Positions 43,308-52,491 of a DNA stretch of 64,000 nt are shown one piece after another. The position numbers were made by a program, and so were the translations under genes. This stretch comes from Bacillota bacterium. GTDB taxonomy: Bacteria; Bacillota; Clostridia; Acetivibrionales; Acetivibrionaceae. Numbering within the stretch: the stretch's first letter is position 1; each line of letters opens with the position of its first letter. A model generated the notes under the pieces. It searched no databases. It saw nothing but the letters and a program-made list of their open reading frames with translations, and was not told where the DNA came from. Where the stretch lies: assembly GCA_023398495.1 (NCBI GenBank), contig JAEWSG010000039.1, forward strand, positions 1 through 64,000, in the 5' to 3' direction.

Positions 43308-44210
43308 ATGATGAACACGAAGGAAATATTATCCCAGTGTGTGGACTATATTGAAAATAATATTTATAGCAAGATTACCCTAGATGACATTTCACAGCAT
43401 ACGGGAATATCAAAATACCATATGCACAGAATATTTAAATCACTAACAGGTGAGCCGCTGATGGAATATGTTCAGTCACGGAAATTGACCTCAAGTATAA
43501 GAGAGCTTGTTAACACTAATATGCGTATAATCGATATAGCGTATGATTATGGGTTTGAATATGAGCAATCTTATATCAGAGCTTTCCGAAAGAAATTCGG
43601 ATATACTCCGCTTAGAGTCAGGTCTGATCAGATTTCGCTGATAATTAAAGAAAAGATAAATGTTAACGATATATTATCATTGGATAGTTCAGTATCTTAT
43701 AAACCTTTCTTTGTTTTTAAAAACAAGTTTAACCTCGTAGGCATCCAGCACAAAATTATAAGCAAATCCGGTGACAATATTGCCAACAAGTATGGGCGTG
43801 ATTTCTTTTATAAGCATAAAGGAAGGGTGAAAAATTCGATAAATCCCAACATATACTTTGGGTATACAGATTGGAGCGGGAACAATGAAGGGTATATTTA
43901 CTATATGCCTTCGGTTCAGGTTTCCGATCTGACCTGTATACCTGATGGAATGACGGCAATTTCAATACCTGCTCATAAATATGTTGTATTCAGGCTTGCA
44001 GGTTTTTTTAGTGCAGAAGAGATAAAGGGAAGGCAGATTGGACGTTTGCTGGTTAATCTCCACAAAAAGTGGATTTACAATTCCAATTTCAAATTTGCAG
44101 ATACCTTCAGATTTGAGTATATAGACATCGAACAGTCGTCGGATAATTACTGTGAGCTTGACATATATCAACCCATTATCGATTTGGTGGATGTAATGAA
44201 TCGGGAGTAG
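43308..44210 (+). CDS. AraC-family regulator, paralogue of 396-1286
   Basis: Start chosen at ATG 43308/43311, preceded by AGGTG; a longer frame from 43233 lacks a binding site. About 300 residues with AraC helix-turn-helix motifs at about 8-105 (ITLDDISQHTGISKYHMHRIF, YGFEYEQSYIRAFRKKFGYTP). The C-terminal domain shares spaced motifs with the first AraC protein (GRDFFYKHKGRV, NIYFGYT, PSVQVSDL, PAHKYVVF, FRFEYIDI, CELDIYQPI). It is divergent from fabF across a 181-bp gap. Its target is unknown; the terminator at 44266 suggests it is transcribed alone. Confidence 0.88.
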   Translation: MMNTKEILSQCVDYIENNIYSKITLDDISQHTGISKYHMHRIFKSLTGEPLMEYVQSRKLTSSIRELVNTNMRIIDIAYDYGFEYEQSYIRAFRKKFGYTPLRVRSDQISLIIKEKINVNDILSLDSSVSYKPFFVFKNKFNLVGIQHKIISKSGDNIANKYGRDFFYKHKGRVKNSINPNIYFGYTDWSGNNEGYIYYMPSVQVSDLTCIPDGMTAISIPAHKYVVFRLAGFFSAEEIKGRQIGRLLVNLHKKWIYNSNFKFADTFRFEYIDIEQSSDNYCELDIYQPIIDLVDVMNRE

Positions 44211-44265
44211 ACACTCCATGTTGGATAAGCAATAACTTATAAATGACATCCTATAGTAAAAAAAT

Positions 44266-44290
44266 ACCGCAGTGCGAACACTGCGGTTTG
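44266..44290 (+). terminator. terminator after the second AraC gene
   Basis: ACCGCAGTG (44266-44274) pairs with CACTGCGGT (44279-44287) around a CGAA tetraloop, followed by TTTGT. The tail is short but the stem-loop is very stable. Confidence 0.72.
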
Positions 44291-44403
44291 TAAAGAGCAA
44301 AATTGCCCTTTGTAATAACACTTTGTCCATGTTATTACCTTTCGAAAATAAAATGCAAAAAAAATTATAGCTTTATCAATTATCACAAAGAAAAATTAGC
44401 CCG

Positions 44404-44501
44404 GTAAAGTAAAATTTGTAATACTTTACTTTAAAATATTACACTGGAGTAAAATGTTTGTCAATATATGTAATAATAATGTAATATTATTGAAATATTA
44501 C
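44404..44501. promoter_or_regulatory. two perfect inverted repeats upstream of the DUF362 gene
   Basis: GTAAAGTA/TACTTTAC at 44404-44411 and 44422-44429 (10-bp spacer), and GTAATATT/AATATTAC at 44481-44488 and 44494-44501 (5-bp spacer). Further GTAATA and AGTAAAA words lie between. The rest of the 384-bp gap before the DUF362 gene (44291-44594) is AT-rich with no open frame. They look like operator sites, but no regulator is implied by the neighbours. Confidence 0.45.
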
Positions 44502-44594
44502 AAAAAGATTTTAAAATATATATCGTTGCGGAAGCTGCAATCGAAGTATTAAGTTCAGCTGTGATAAACAGATGATTAGAGGGGTAGGAGATCA

Positions 44595-45758
44595 ATGAGT
44601 TTGGTATCTGTAGTTAAGTGTAACCGATATGAAAGGGAAGTTGTTAATTTGGCACTAATGAATACTTTTGAGAATCTAGGCGGTATTGAAAAATTTATTA
44701 AACCAGGTATGAAGGTGGTACTTAAAGTTAATCTCCTTATGAAGAAAAAGCCTGAGGATGCTGCCACTACTCATCCAATTCTAGTTGGAGAACTGGCAAG
44801 GATAGTAAAAAATGCAGGAGCAGAAGTAAAAATAGTTGACAGCCCTGGCGGGCCTTATACGCGGACGCGTTTGAAGGATATATATATTGCGACAGGGATG
44901 GAAACAGTTGCAGATGAGGTTGGAGTACAGCTGAATTATGATACATCTGATTCTGAGATCTCAAATCCCGAAGGGAAATATATAAAAAAACTGAGAATCA
45001 TTAATCCACTTATTGATGCAGATATTGTAATTAATCTCCCTAAGCTTAAAACCCATGGACAGATGGTTTACACGGGAGCTGTAAAGAATATGTTTGGTGC
45101 AATAGCAGGTGTTTCAAAGTTAGAGTATCACTTTAACATGAAAGAATATGATAAATTTGCCGATGCACTGATAGATATTTTTCTCAGCACTAAGCCGGCT
45201 TTGAACATTATGGATGCTGTAGTAGGGATGGAAGGACCAGGTCCGTCTGCCGGCAGGCCTAAGGATATCGGAGTTATCCTTGCCTCAGAGAATGCTTTTG
45301 ATTTGGATATGACTGCTGTAAGCATAGTTAATATCGATGCTAAACGTGTACCAGTGCTAAAAAATGCAATTACTAGAAGTTTGTGCGAAGCAGATGTAAG
45401 CAAAATTCAATTTATAGGAGAAAAGGTTGAAAATGTAAGGGTTAGTGAGTTTGATGTTCCGGCTTTAGAAGGGCTTCGGGAGATAAGCTTTTATAATAAC
45501 AGTTTGCTTAAAGCACTCGCAGGCACAATGCTTCCAAAACCGGTGTTTATTCCGCATAAGTGCATTGGCTGTGGGGACTGCATAAGAAGTTGCCCTCCAA
45601 AGGCTATTCATATGAAAAATAAAAGACCTATAGTTGAATTATCAAAATGTATCCGATGTTTTTGTTGTCAGGAAATGTGTCCTGCAAAATCGATAGAAAT
45701 CAGAAGAAACAGGTTACTCGATGGAATTCGTAAGGTTTACTCAAAGCTGACAACATAA
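44595..45758 (+). CDS. DUF362 protein with C-terminal 2[4Fe-4S] ferredoxin domain
   Basis: 387 residues. The DUF362 domain spans about 1-290 (VVLKVNLLMKKKPEDAATTHP, IVDSPGGPYTRTRLKD, VINLPKLKTHGQMVYTGAVKNMFG). A ferredoxin module follows at about 315-375 with two clusters, CIGCGDCIRSCP and CIRCFCCQEMCP, each CxxCxxCxxxC(P)-like. DUF362-ferredoxin proteins are frequent in strict anaerobes; they are probably electron-transfer or cofactor-linked enzymes, but the reaction is not established. It has a GTAGGAG site 6 bases from ATG. No neighbouring redox genes are present. Confidence 0.9.
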   Translation: MSLVSVVKCNRYEREVVNLALMNTFENLGGIEKFIKPGMKVVLKVNLLMKKKPEDAATTHPILVGELARIVKNAGAEVKIVDSPGGPYTRTRLKDIYIATGMETVADEVGVQLNYDTSDSEISNPEGKYIKKLRIINPLIDADIVINLPKLKTHGQMVYTGAVKNMFGAIAGVSKLEYHFNMKEYDKFADALIDIFLSTKPALNIMDAVVGMEGPGPSAGRPKDIGVILASENAFDLDMTAVSIVNIDAKRVPVLKNAITRSLCEADVSKIQFIGEKVENVRVSEFDVPALEGLREISFYNNSLLKALAGTMLPKPVFIPHKCIGCGDCIRSCPPKAIHMKNKRPIVELSKCIRCFCCQEMCPAKSIEIRRNRLLDGIRKVYSKLTT

Positions 45759-45819
45759 CCTAGGGTGTATGTAATTTAATTGAAGAAAAATATGTAAGAA
45801 ACATTGTGAAGCAAGTTTT

Positions 45820-45965
45820 AGAGCCTGTTAATGCGACGAGGAAAGGGAGAGCATTGTCTGAGCGAAGCGAGTTTTGCTCGACCCCGAGGAGTATTTACAG
45901 GCTCTAGACTGCGGAACTTAAGTTTCTGGAATACTTTTCTTCATATTTATTACATGTGCCCCTTA
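45820..45965. repeat. stem-bounded insert followed by a conserved ~62-bp block (copy 1)
   Basis: AGAGCCTGT (45820-45828) pairs with ACAGGCTCT (45897-45905), enclosing 68 bases with internal short stems (GAGCGAAGCGAG/TTTTGCTCG region). The block 45898-45960 (starting CAGGCTCTAGACTGCG) recurs at 53154-53215 with few changes; its tail also resembles 29407-29432. This lies in the 403-bp gap between DUF362 and the foldase gene, which otherwise holds nothing. Confidence 0.6.
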
Positions 45966-46161
45966 CCTACTACTTCATTGCAGCTTTCGCTTAGATATGG
46001 TATTATATTATTATAATAAAACTATGCACAGCTACTCGTATTAGTGATTTAAATATTCGTAATACAGGGTTGGAACCAGTGAATTTTAACATGATAAATT
46101 CCTGGTTTTTGAAAATGTCGGGAAACCAATGAAGTTAATAAATACAGTTGGAGGAAAAAGC

Positions 46162-47565
46162 ATGGATTCCAAAAAGGTTAAGAAAGTTTCGATTATAGCC
46201 GGGTCTGTTGTCTTGGCGGCGGGTATTACCGTATGTAGTATTATGTATTATAATAGCAGGAATGGCAACGAGAATTCGATTGAAGCCGGAAGTGAAACTA
46301 AAAACGAGGAGACGTTCGGATATCAGGTGCTTAAAGTTGGAGAAGAGTTTGTAGATAAAAAGATTTTTCAGAACAAAAGGAATCAGTTATTTCTTACAAT
46401 AGATAAGCAGGCAGATCTTATGAAAGCTTCTGAGGAAGAAATAAATGACAGGGTTCTGCTGCAAGTTATTGACGAAGCTGTTATGAATAATTTTTTGCTC
46501 AAAAAGTCTGGAGAAAGTGTAACAGAAGCCGAAATAGATGAATATATCAATTATTATATTAAGGCCAGATACGATAAAAAAGAGGATTTTGATGGTTTTC
46601 TGGCCACAAGAGGTTATGAAAACGAAGATGAACTTAGAGCCTATACAAGGGTTTTCCTAACTCAACTTAAAGTTATGCCAAAAATTGCAGCTGAACATGG
46701 TATTACTGTTGAGGATAAAGAAGTACAAGAAAGTTACGAAGCCTTTAAAGAGGCTAATACCGAGTATACGTTCAGGCACATATATATTTCAAATGAGAAG
46801 AGAAGTGATCAGGAAGCATTGGAATTAGCTAACGATATTTACAAACAGCTTTCAGGAGGTGCAGATTTTGGAAAGCTTGCAGCCAAACACTCCGATGATG
46901 AAGAGACAAAGGAAAATGGTGGACTGAATGAATATGTATCTTTAGCAAAAATAAATGCCGAGTTAAAAAATGCCTATTTAAATGCAAAGGTGGGTGAGCT
47001 TATTCCCCCAATAAAAATGGAAAAGGGTTATAATATTGCTCTGATTGAAAAAAGGGGGGAATATTATCCGGACATAGAAAGCTATAAAGGCAATATGCTC
47101 ATTTCCATATTTAAAGAGTCGGACAAGTATGATGAATGGTATGAGAAGATAAAAGCGGAAGAAACTATAGAGATAGTTGATAGGAAATTTAGAGCCTATA
47201 GGGAATTTGCCAGCGGAGAATACTTAAAAGCAGGACAGGATTACGAAGCAGCATATAATGAAGATAAGAATTATGTGAATCTTGAAAAGGCGGCTGAGAG
47301 TTACGGAATGATTGAAAACTGGGAAGAAACTATAAGGGTATGTAATATCGGAATAAGCACAAAACCTTCAGTGCCAACGTTTTATACTTATAAGGGAGTC
47401 AGCCTTTATAAAACAAGCAAAACAAAGGAGGGCCTCGAACTATTGAAAAAGGCTGAGGAGCTGGCAGGAAAAAACTTCAATGCTTTAGCTTTGGTGGAGA
47501 GTGCTTATAAGACTTTAGGGCTTGATGATGAAGTGGAAAGAATCAATAAAAAATACTATGAGTAA
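46162..47565 (+). CDS. membrane-anchored parvulin-type peptidyl-prolyl isomerase (PrsA/SurA-like) with TPR tail
   Basis: Start chosen at ATG 46162, since TTGGAGG precedes it; 467 residues. An N-terminal membrane anchor (about 8-29) without a lipobox cysteine comes first, then a SurA-like helical region (about 60-200). A parvulin rotamase domain at about 205-300 follows (TFRHIYIS, ADFGKLAAKHSDDEETKENGG, MEKGYNIALIEKR), then a C-terminal TPR-like region about 340-465 (YLKAGQDYEAAYNE, NVGISTKPS-type repeats). It should assist folding of exported proteins outside the membrane, such as the SLH proteins in this window. It stands upstream of the tRNA cluster. Confidence 0.88.
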   Translation: MDSKKVKKVSIIAGSVVLAAGITVCSIMYYNSRNGNENSIEAGSETKNEETFGYQVLKVGEEFVDKKIFQNKRNQLFLTIDKQADLMKASEEEINDRVLLQVIDEAVMNNFLLKKSGESVTEAEIDEYINYYIKARYDKKEDFDGFLATRGYENEDELRAYTRVFLTQLKVMPKIAAEHGITVEDKEVQESYEAFKEANTEYTFRHIYISNEKRSDQEALELANDIYKQLSGGADFGKLAAKHSDDEETKENGGLNEYVSLAKINAELKNAYLNAKVGELIPPIKMEKGYNIALIEKRGEYYPDIESYKGNMLISIFKESDKYDEWYEKIKAEETIEIVDRKFRAYREFASGEYLKAGQDYEAAYNEDKNYVNLEKAAESYGMIENWEETIRVCNIGISTKPSVPTFYTYKGVSLYKTSKTKEGLELLKKAEELAGKNFNALALVESAYKTLGLDDEVERINKKYYE

Positions 47566-47632
47566 GGAATAATGAAAGAATACACATATTAATTTTTCCA
47601 TTAATAAACATTAAAAAAAATATAAATTGCTA

Positions 47633-47662
47633 TTGACTTTTGGCTTAAGTATCTGCTACAAT
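47633..47662 (+). promoter_or_regulatory. promoter of the tRNA cluster
   Basis: TTGACT (47633-47638), an 18-bp spacer and TACAAT (47657-47662), ending 55 bp before the first tRNA. It is a good vegetative-sigma match for the three-tRNA transcript. Confidence 0.75.
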
Positions 47663-47717
47663 GTTAAAGCGTGCTGGGGATGACACAATTGTCAGAGCTG
47701 GCATCAGTAAAATATAT

Positions 47718-47794
47718 GGCGGCGTGGCTCAGTTGGCTAGAGCATGCGGTTCATACCCGCAGGGTCGTTGGTTCAAGTCCGACCGCCGCTACCA
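47718..47794 (+). tRNA. tRNA-Met (CAT, elongator)
   Basis: A 77-nt cloverleaf with encoded CCA. Acceptor GGCGGCG/CGCCGCT (one G-U), anticodon stem GCGGT...ACCGC-type with loop TTCATAC giving anticodon CAT, and T-arm GGTTCAAGTCC. The GGCGGCG start and the G-U first pair point to elongator, not initiator, tRNA-Met. Confidence 0.97.
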
Positions 47795-47800
47795 TTATTT

Positions 47801-47875
47801 GGCCCATTGGTCAAGCGGTTAAGACACCGCCCTTTCACGGCGGCTACAGGGGTTCGAATCCCCTATGGGTCACCA
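47801..47875 (+). tRNA. tRNA-Glu (TTC)
   Basis: A 75-nt cloverleaf with encoded CCA. Acceptor GGCCCAT/ATGGGTC, anticodon stem CCGCC/GGCGG with loop CTTTCAC giving TTC, T-arm GGTTCGAATCC. Six bases after tRNA-Met. Confidence 0.97.
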
Positions 47876-47886
47876 CAAAATAATAT

Positions 47887-47962
47887 GGGCGCTTAGCTCA
47901 GCTGGGGGAGCACCTGCCTTACAAGCAGGGGGTCATAGGTTCGAGCCCTATAGTGCCCACCA
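47887..47962 (+). tRNA. tRNA-Val (TAC)
   Basis: A 76-nt cloverleaf with encoded CCA. Acceptor GGGCGCT/AGTGCCC, anticodon stem CCTGC/GCAGG with loop CTTACAA giving TAC, T-arm GGTTCGAGCCC. Last gene of the cluster. Confidence 0.97.
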
Positions 47963-47966
47963 AAAT

Positions 47967-48004
47967 AAAACAAGCTATACGAATGTATAGCTTGTTTTAT
48001 TTTT
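47967..48004 (+). terminator. terminator of the tRNA cluster
   Basis: AAAACAAGCTATAC pairs with GTATAGCTTGTTTT around GAAT, followed by ATTTTT. A perfect 14-bp stem five bases after tRNA-Val. Confidence 0.92.
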
Positions 48005-48266
48005 GGTAGGCACTACATTTACGTTATATTTAGGGACTCTACTCTAAAGCAAACTGTTTATATATTATATTAATACACATTGGAGTATAAATAAAAGCGA
48101 AAAACTATAAAAACTTATTGACTTAAGTCTACAAAATTCTAGTGTTATTTTAAGATTTCAAACTTTAATTAAAAACTTAAGTGTACTAATTTAACTTGTT
48201 TCTAAGTAACCAAAAGTTATGTTTTGTGGATAAGTGTCAGAATTATTTTTGATTCTGTTTACCAAA

Positions 48267-48300
48267 TGCGACAAATATTTTTTGGGGTTTACCCTATAAT
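48267..48300 (+). promoter_or_regulatory. spoIIE: spoIIE promoter with Spo0A-box-like site
   Basis: TATAAT at 48295-48300 lies 48 bp before the start codon. TTTGTCGCA on the minus strand (48275-48267) resembles the Spo0A box TTTGTCGAA (TGNCGAA core) and covers the -35 area, 19 bp from the -10. spoIIE is a known Spo0A~P target with a vegetative-sigma promoter in Bacillus. The rest of the 343-bp gap is AT-rich and featureless. Confidence 0.5.
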
Positions 48301-48347
48301 CAGTTGTGCAAAACAAAATAAAAAAGTTTAGTAGGGGGTCACAAAAG

Positions 48348-50750
48348 ATGAAAACGCAAGCTATTCCGTATCAAAGAACTGGAGATTTCGGAAGAATGTA
48401 TGGTAGGACAAAGGAAGGAATATTTACAGGTGTTCCAATTTCAAGAAGTGGAATTATTATACTGGTTATTAGCTTTATGTTAGGAAGAATTTCTTTGTTT
48501 GAGGGGTTTATGCCCTTTGGGATTGCATTCTTTATTGCAGCATCAGGTACGAGTATAAGTAAGGTTTTAATGGGTTTGGCTGTATCTTTGGGTATGATAA
48601 CAGGTGGTGGATTTGAAGAAGTTTATATAACAGTAACTTCGATGATAATATTTAGTGCTCTAGATACGTTAAATACAAAAACAAGATCCAGGAACAACCT
48701 AAAAAAGTCTGCTATTGCTTTTGCAAGTGTGATTATACCTCAATTGGTTATGACATTTTTCCAAGGTTTTTTACTATATGATATTTTAAAGAGTTTATGT
48801 TATTCCGGACTTGTTTTTTCCTTAGTTTTCATATTTGAAAACACTATCTCTATTATTGAAGGAAATAAAAAAAGAAATGTTTTCTCTAATGAGGAAATGA
48901 TAAGCTTGGCAATGATTCTGACCTTAACTCTATCGGGGGTAGGTAATTTGGAGTTGGCAGGCCTGAATCTTATAAATGTTATCGGAGTTTTAGCAATACT
49001 TGTGTTTAGTTTTAGTGCAGGTCCGGGTGTGGGAGCTGCCGTAGGCGTTATAGTCGGTTTGGTGGTAAATATAACTAATCCTGGTTTGCCCATAGTCATA
49101 GCTTCTTATGCATTCTGTGGACTGCTTTCAGGTGTTTTCAAAAATCTTGGAAAGGTGGGAGCGTGCCTTGGATTTGTTGCTGCAAATGCAGTATTTACAC
49201 TGTACTTGAACGGATCAACAGAGGTACTCATTTATATAAAGGACATTTTAACGGCAGCTATCTTGTTTTTGCTTATACCTAAAAAGCTGATTACCAATTC
49301 TATAGGATGTTTTGCAATGGCTGCCGTGAATGTGAGGGATAAAGCAGGATATAGTCAAAGGATTAAAGAGTTGACTATAGAAAGGTTAAGTAAGTTTTCA
49401 AGGGCGTTTGGAGAATTATCAAAAACCTTCAGCGAAATATCTGAAACTAGTACTGCAACAAGTAAGCAAGATATATCTTCGCTATTTGACAGGGTGGCAG
49501 ACAAAGTTTGCAAAGATTGCAGTTTGTGCATGCATTGTTGGGACAGAAACTTTTATAATACATATCAGGTAATGTTTAAAATTGTTGAGAAGCTTGAAGA
49601 TAAAGGATATATAGATGAAGCGGATATTCCAGGTTACTTTATGGAGAGGTGCGAAAGGATAAGTGATTTTGTAAGGCAGGTAAACAATGTATATGAACTG
49701 TTTAAAGTAAATCTTGTATGGAAAAACAGGGTTGGAGAAAGTAGAGGGCTTGTGTCGCAACAGCTAGATGGACTTTCTAAGGTTATAGCAAACCTTGCAA
49801 ATGAGATTGATTACGATGTGAAATTCAAAGGAGAAATAGAGGATAAACTGCTGGTTGAGCTTGATAAAGCGGGGATTAAAGCAAACGATGCAGTTATATT
49901 CCAAAATAAATGGGGGAAGAACGAAGTGACTATTTTTCATAAAGGATGTGGTGGAAAAAGGAGTTGTATAAATACTATTGAAAAAGTGACAACAGGAGTT
50001 TTAGGACGAAAGATGATAAAAGACAGTAGCGAATGTGTACACAATCATAAATCAGGAATCTGCACATTAAAGCTTGTAGAGGAAGAAACCTTCAGAGTGA
50101 CTACAGGAGTGGCAAAGCTCGGCAAGTATGAGGAAAGCGTGTCGGGAGATAATTATACCTTTATGAATACCGGAGATGGGAAATACATTGTGGCACTCAG
50201 TGATGGTATGGGCTCAGGCCAGAAGGCAGACTGCCAGAGCAGGGCGGCTATAAACCTGCTTGAACAGTTCATGGAGACAGGTTTTGATAAGGATACAGCT
50301 GTCAAGCTTATAAATTCTATACTTGTTTTAAAATCTGATGATGATTCCTTTGCTACTATAGATATGTCTGCAATTGATTTGTATGATGGAAAGGTAGAGT
50401 TTGTTAAAATAGGAGCAGTATCTACATATATTAAGAGACCTCAAAGGGTGGAAACTGTAAAATCCGTATCACTGCCAGCCGGAATATTGAGTGATATTGA
50501 AACTGAGATGATTTGCAAGACTGTGAATAATGGAGATTTCATAATAATGGTAACTGATGGCATTATTGACTCGTTTAAAGCGGAAGACGGTGGTGAAAAG
50601 GCTCTAGTGCAATATATTGAAGAAATAGGAAACTTAAATCCTCAGGGAGTGGCTGATGCTATACTGAACAGAGCATATTCCAGTTCTGGAAATAAGGCAA
50701 TAGATGATATGACGGTACTAGTAGCCAAAGTTTGGAAAAGGGTTGGATAA
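48348..50750 (+). CDS. spoIIE: stage II sporulation protein E, membrane PP2C phosphatase
   Basis: Start chosen at ATG 48348, since TAGGGGGT precedes it; 800 residues, normal for SpoIIE. About ten N-terminal membrane segments (about 40-330), a central oligomerisation region with a cysteine cluster (CKDCSLCMHCWDRNF), and a C-terminal PP2C phosphatase domain about 585-795 (VALSDGMGSGQKAD, SFATIDMSAIDL, IMVTDGIIDSF). SpoIIE localises to the asymmetric septum and dephosphorylates SpoIIAA to release sigma-F in the forespore. Its presence supports an endospore-forming host. The location directly after a tRNA cluster is seen in other Clostridia. Confidence 0.96.
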   Translation: MKTQAIPYQRTGDFGRMYGRTKEGIFTGVPISRSGIIILVISFMLGRISLFEGFMPFGIAFFIAASGTSISKVLMGLAVSLGMITGGGFEEVYITVTSMIIFSALDTLNTKTRSRNNLKKSAIAFASVIIPQLVMTFFQGFLLYDILKSLCYSGLVFSLVFIFENTISIIEGNKKRNVFSNEEMISLAMILTLTLSGVGNLELAGLNLINVIGVLAILVFSFSAGPGVGAAVGVIVGLVVNITNPGLPIVIASYAFCGLLSGVFKNLGKVGACLGFVAANAVFTLYLNGSTEVLIYIKDILTAAILFLLIPKKLITNSIGCFAMAAVNVRDKAGYSQRIKELTIERLSKFSRAFGELSKTFSEISETSTATSKQDISSLFDRVADKVCKDCSLCMHCWDRNFYNTYQVMFKIVEKLEDKGYIDEADIPGYFMERCERISDFVRQVNNVYELFKVNLVWKNRVGESRGLVSQQLDGLSKVIANLANEIDYDVKFKGEIEDKLLVELDKAGIKANDAVIFQNKWGKNEVTIFHKGCGGKRSCINTIEKVTTGVLGRKMIKDSSECVHNHKSGICTLKLVEEETFRVTTGVAKLGKYEESVSGDNYTFMNTGDGKYIVALSDGMGSGQKADCQSRAAINLLEQFMETGFDKDTAVKLINSILVLKSDDDSFATIDMSAIDLYDGKVEFVKIGAVSTYIKRPQRVETVKSVSLPAGILSDIETEMICKTVNNGDFIIMVTDGIIDSFKAEDGGEKALVQYIEEIGNLNPQGVADAILNRAYSSSGNKAIDDMTVLVAKVWKRVG

Positions 50751-50815
50751 AATTATGTATAATTATGACCTTAATGCCACAAACTATCTCTGAATATATT
50801 TTTTGGAGGAATTTT

Positions 50816-51166
50816 ATGGTATGCGATGGGACTAGAAGGGTTGTTATAATCAAAAATATATCTTCAAATATTGTTGAAGAGGCTATACTTGTTTTGAGAG
50901 ACAGAAAAAGTGATAATGGAAAGAATAAAAATGTAATAATATCATCAGCAAACTGCTCAAAAAAAGTTAATAATTATTTAATTAGAGAAGCTGAAGATAT
51001 AATTAATAATTATGTGAGAGAGAGGGATGTAAAAGGCGGTCTTATTAGTGAGTTGAATTTAAGACCGCTTAATCCAAAAAGAAGATTATTTACAAATGTA
51101 ATTATAAACACTGCTCTGGTTGCAAGTATAGCACTTCTGTTTTTTTTGGTTACAAAAATCCTTTAA
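50816..51166 (+). CDS. small tail-anchored protein downstream of spoIIE
   Basis: Start chosen at ATG 50816 because GGAGG lies 7 bases upstream; 116 residues. A soluble alpha/beta-looking N-terminal part (RRVVIIKNISSNIVEEAILVL...DIINNYVRERD) is followed by a basic stretch and a single C-terminal membrane helix (about 93-113), so it is predicted to be tail-anchored. It starts 66 bp after spoIIE on the same strand and may share its transcript. Family not recognised; a sporulation-stage role is possible by position only. Confidence 0.8.
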   Translation: MVCDGTRRVVIIKNISSNIVEEAILVLRDRKSDNGKNKNVIISSANCSKKVNNYLIREAEDIINNYVRERDVKGGLISELNLRPLNPKRRLFTNVIINTALVASIALLFFLVTKIL

Positions 51167-51351
51167 GATATTTATATGATTAATGCAGCTTAACATTATT
51201 TCATTGATTTTACAGTTTTTTAGTTGTATTATTAATAGTAAATAACTAAGGGTACAAAAAATAGTGAATCATTCTTTGTGGTGAATAAATTTCACTCTTA
51301 AATGGAAGTTTGAGGCATTTATTGTTTGTGGACCCCTAAGGAGAAGTTCTT

Positions 51352-51978
51352 GTGGAGAGACCAACTTTATTAGATATATTACTTTTACCCAAATCTTTAT
51401 TTGCAAAGATAACGGACAAGCTTCCAATTTTATTTCTGGGGTTTACTTTTGTAGGGTTGGCTGATGCCGCGGTTCTACTTTTAAAGCATATTCCCCGGAT
51501 ATTTGTCAATAAGACTCTGTCAGTACTTATATTTAACTCTACACTGGCTCTTTGTATTGCTATTTTACTAGGGCTAATTGATGTTGTGTTTTTTTCACTG
51601 CCCTTATTTGATTTGTTTAAGTTTTTTAGGGTAAAAGAAAGAATACAGAATATAAACGGACAGTTGATTAAATTAATGAAGGTATACATATCCGCACATT
51701 TTATTATTGTTCCTGTACAGGCTTTCTTTGAAGCTACTATATATTTATCCACCATGGCAGGGATGAATACAAATTTTAGTGTATCAATGGCACTGATTGG
51801 GTTTATATTAATTCCAATATGGTTGAGTGCAATAGTCTCGAGAGGAATAAATACAATTTATGATTTTGATGACAGGCTAAAAAGTACGGTTTTCGTTATC
51901 GTATATACTTGGCATTTGCTTCTCACCTTTGCGATACGCTTTACAATGGCTAATTGGATTTTAATGATATTTAAATAA
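51352..51978 (+). CDS. polytopic membrane protein (Yip1-like appearance)
   Basis: Begins at GTG 51352 after AAGGAGA; 208 residues with about five membrane segments (about 23-42, 58-80, 112-130, 140-160, 178-203). Very few charged residues lie between them. The overall pattern, a multi-span domain with an N-terminal amphipathic start, resembles small YIP1/DUF-type membrane proteins, but I cannot name the family. It lies between spoIIE-associated genes and tRNA-Arg and has no recognised partner. Confidence 0.75.
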   Translation: MERPTLLDILLLPKSLFAKITDKLPILFLGFTFVGLADAAVLLLKHIPRIFVNKTLSVLIFNSTLALCIAILLGLIDVVFFSLPLFDLFKFFRVKERIQNINGQLIKLMKVYISAHFIIVPVQAFFEATIYLSTMAGMNTNFSVSMALIGFILIPIWLSAIVSRGINTIYDFDDRLKSTVFVIVYTWHLLLTFAIRFTMANWILMIFK

Positions 51979-52052
51979 TTTGCTTTTTCATATATGTGTC
52001 AGTTGCCAATTTACTCATGTTGGATTATAATGTTATGGTGATTGATATTTAA

Positions 52053-52127
52053 GTCCCGGTAGTCTAATGGATAAGACGGTGGATTCCGGTTCCACTGATA
52101 CGGGTTCGATTCCTGTTCGGGACGCCA
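52053..52127 (+). tRNA. tRNA-Arg (CCG)
   Basis: A 75-nt cloverleaf with encoded CCA (discriminator G). Acceptor GTCCCGG/TCGGGAC, anticodon stem GTGGA/TCCAC with loop TTCCGGT giving CCG, T-arm GGTTCGATTCC. No integrase or duplicated 3' end is seen nearby, so there is no sign of an attachment site in use. Confidence 0.96.
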
Positions 52128-52491
52128 AATTGATAAACACCAGTGTTCGTGAGGATACTGGTGTTTATATTTTTAGGAATGAAGTATTTCCTATAATCTC
52201 TTGTAATGGTATTCACTTATACTCCTCTTTGTAAGCCTGTTCTAAAGCATATCGTCAAAAAACTAACGCTCGACTTTATCTTAATCATATGGTAAAATAT
52301 AATTAGAAAGAAAGTACATAATAATCCAAAAAAATCTATATACTATGTATAGTTGCTAATGTTGAAGAATTGGTATTTCAATGAACCTTATCTTATTTCT
52401 GTACAGCTCGCTGAATATTAACAACACAAAACCTTTAGGGTACATGAACAATTGTATGCGATATTGGGATTTAACTCAAAGGAGGGGAAGC
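52128..52491. other. 364-bp region after tRNA-Arg: terminator, then AT-rich leader
   Basis: A terminator follows the tRNA at 52135-52175: AAACACCAGT pairs with ACTGGTGTTT across 12 bases, then ATATTTTTA. The remaining ~310 bp are AT-rich. An upstream open stretch from 52381 is in frame with the PilZ-like gene but lacks a binding site, so I treat it as leader. Confidence 0.75.

Noticed and set aside
47671..47883. 70-residue open frame over the tRNA genes
   Set aside because: It lies entirely across tRNA-Met and tRNA-Glu and is an accident of their sequence.
52053..52127. tRNA-Arg as an integration site for a prophage or island
   Set aside because: No integrase and no repeated tRNA 3' end nearby; flanking genes look like core chromosome.
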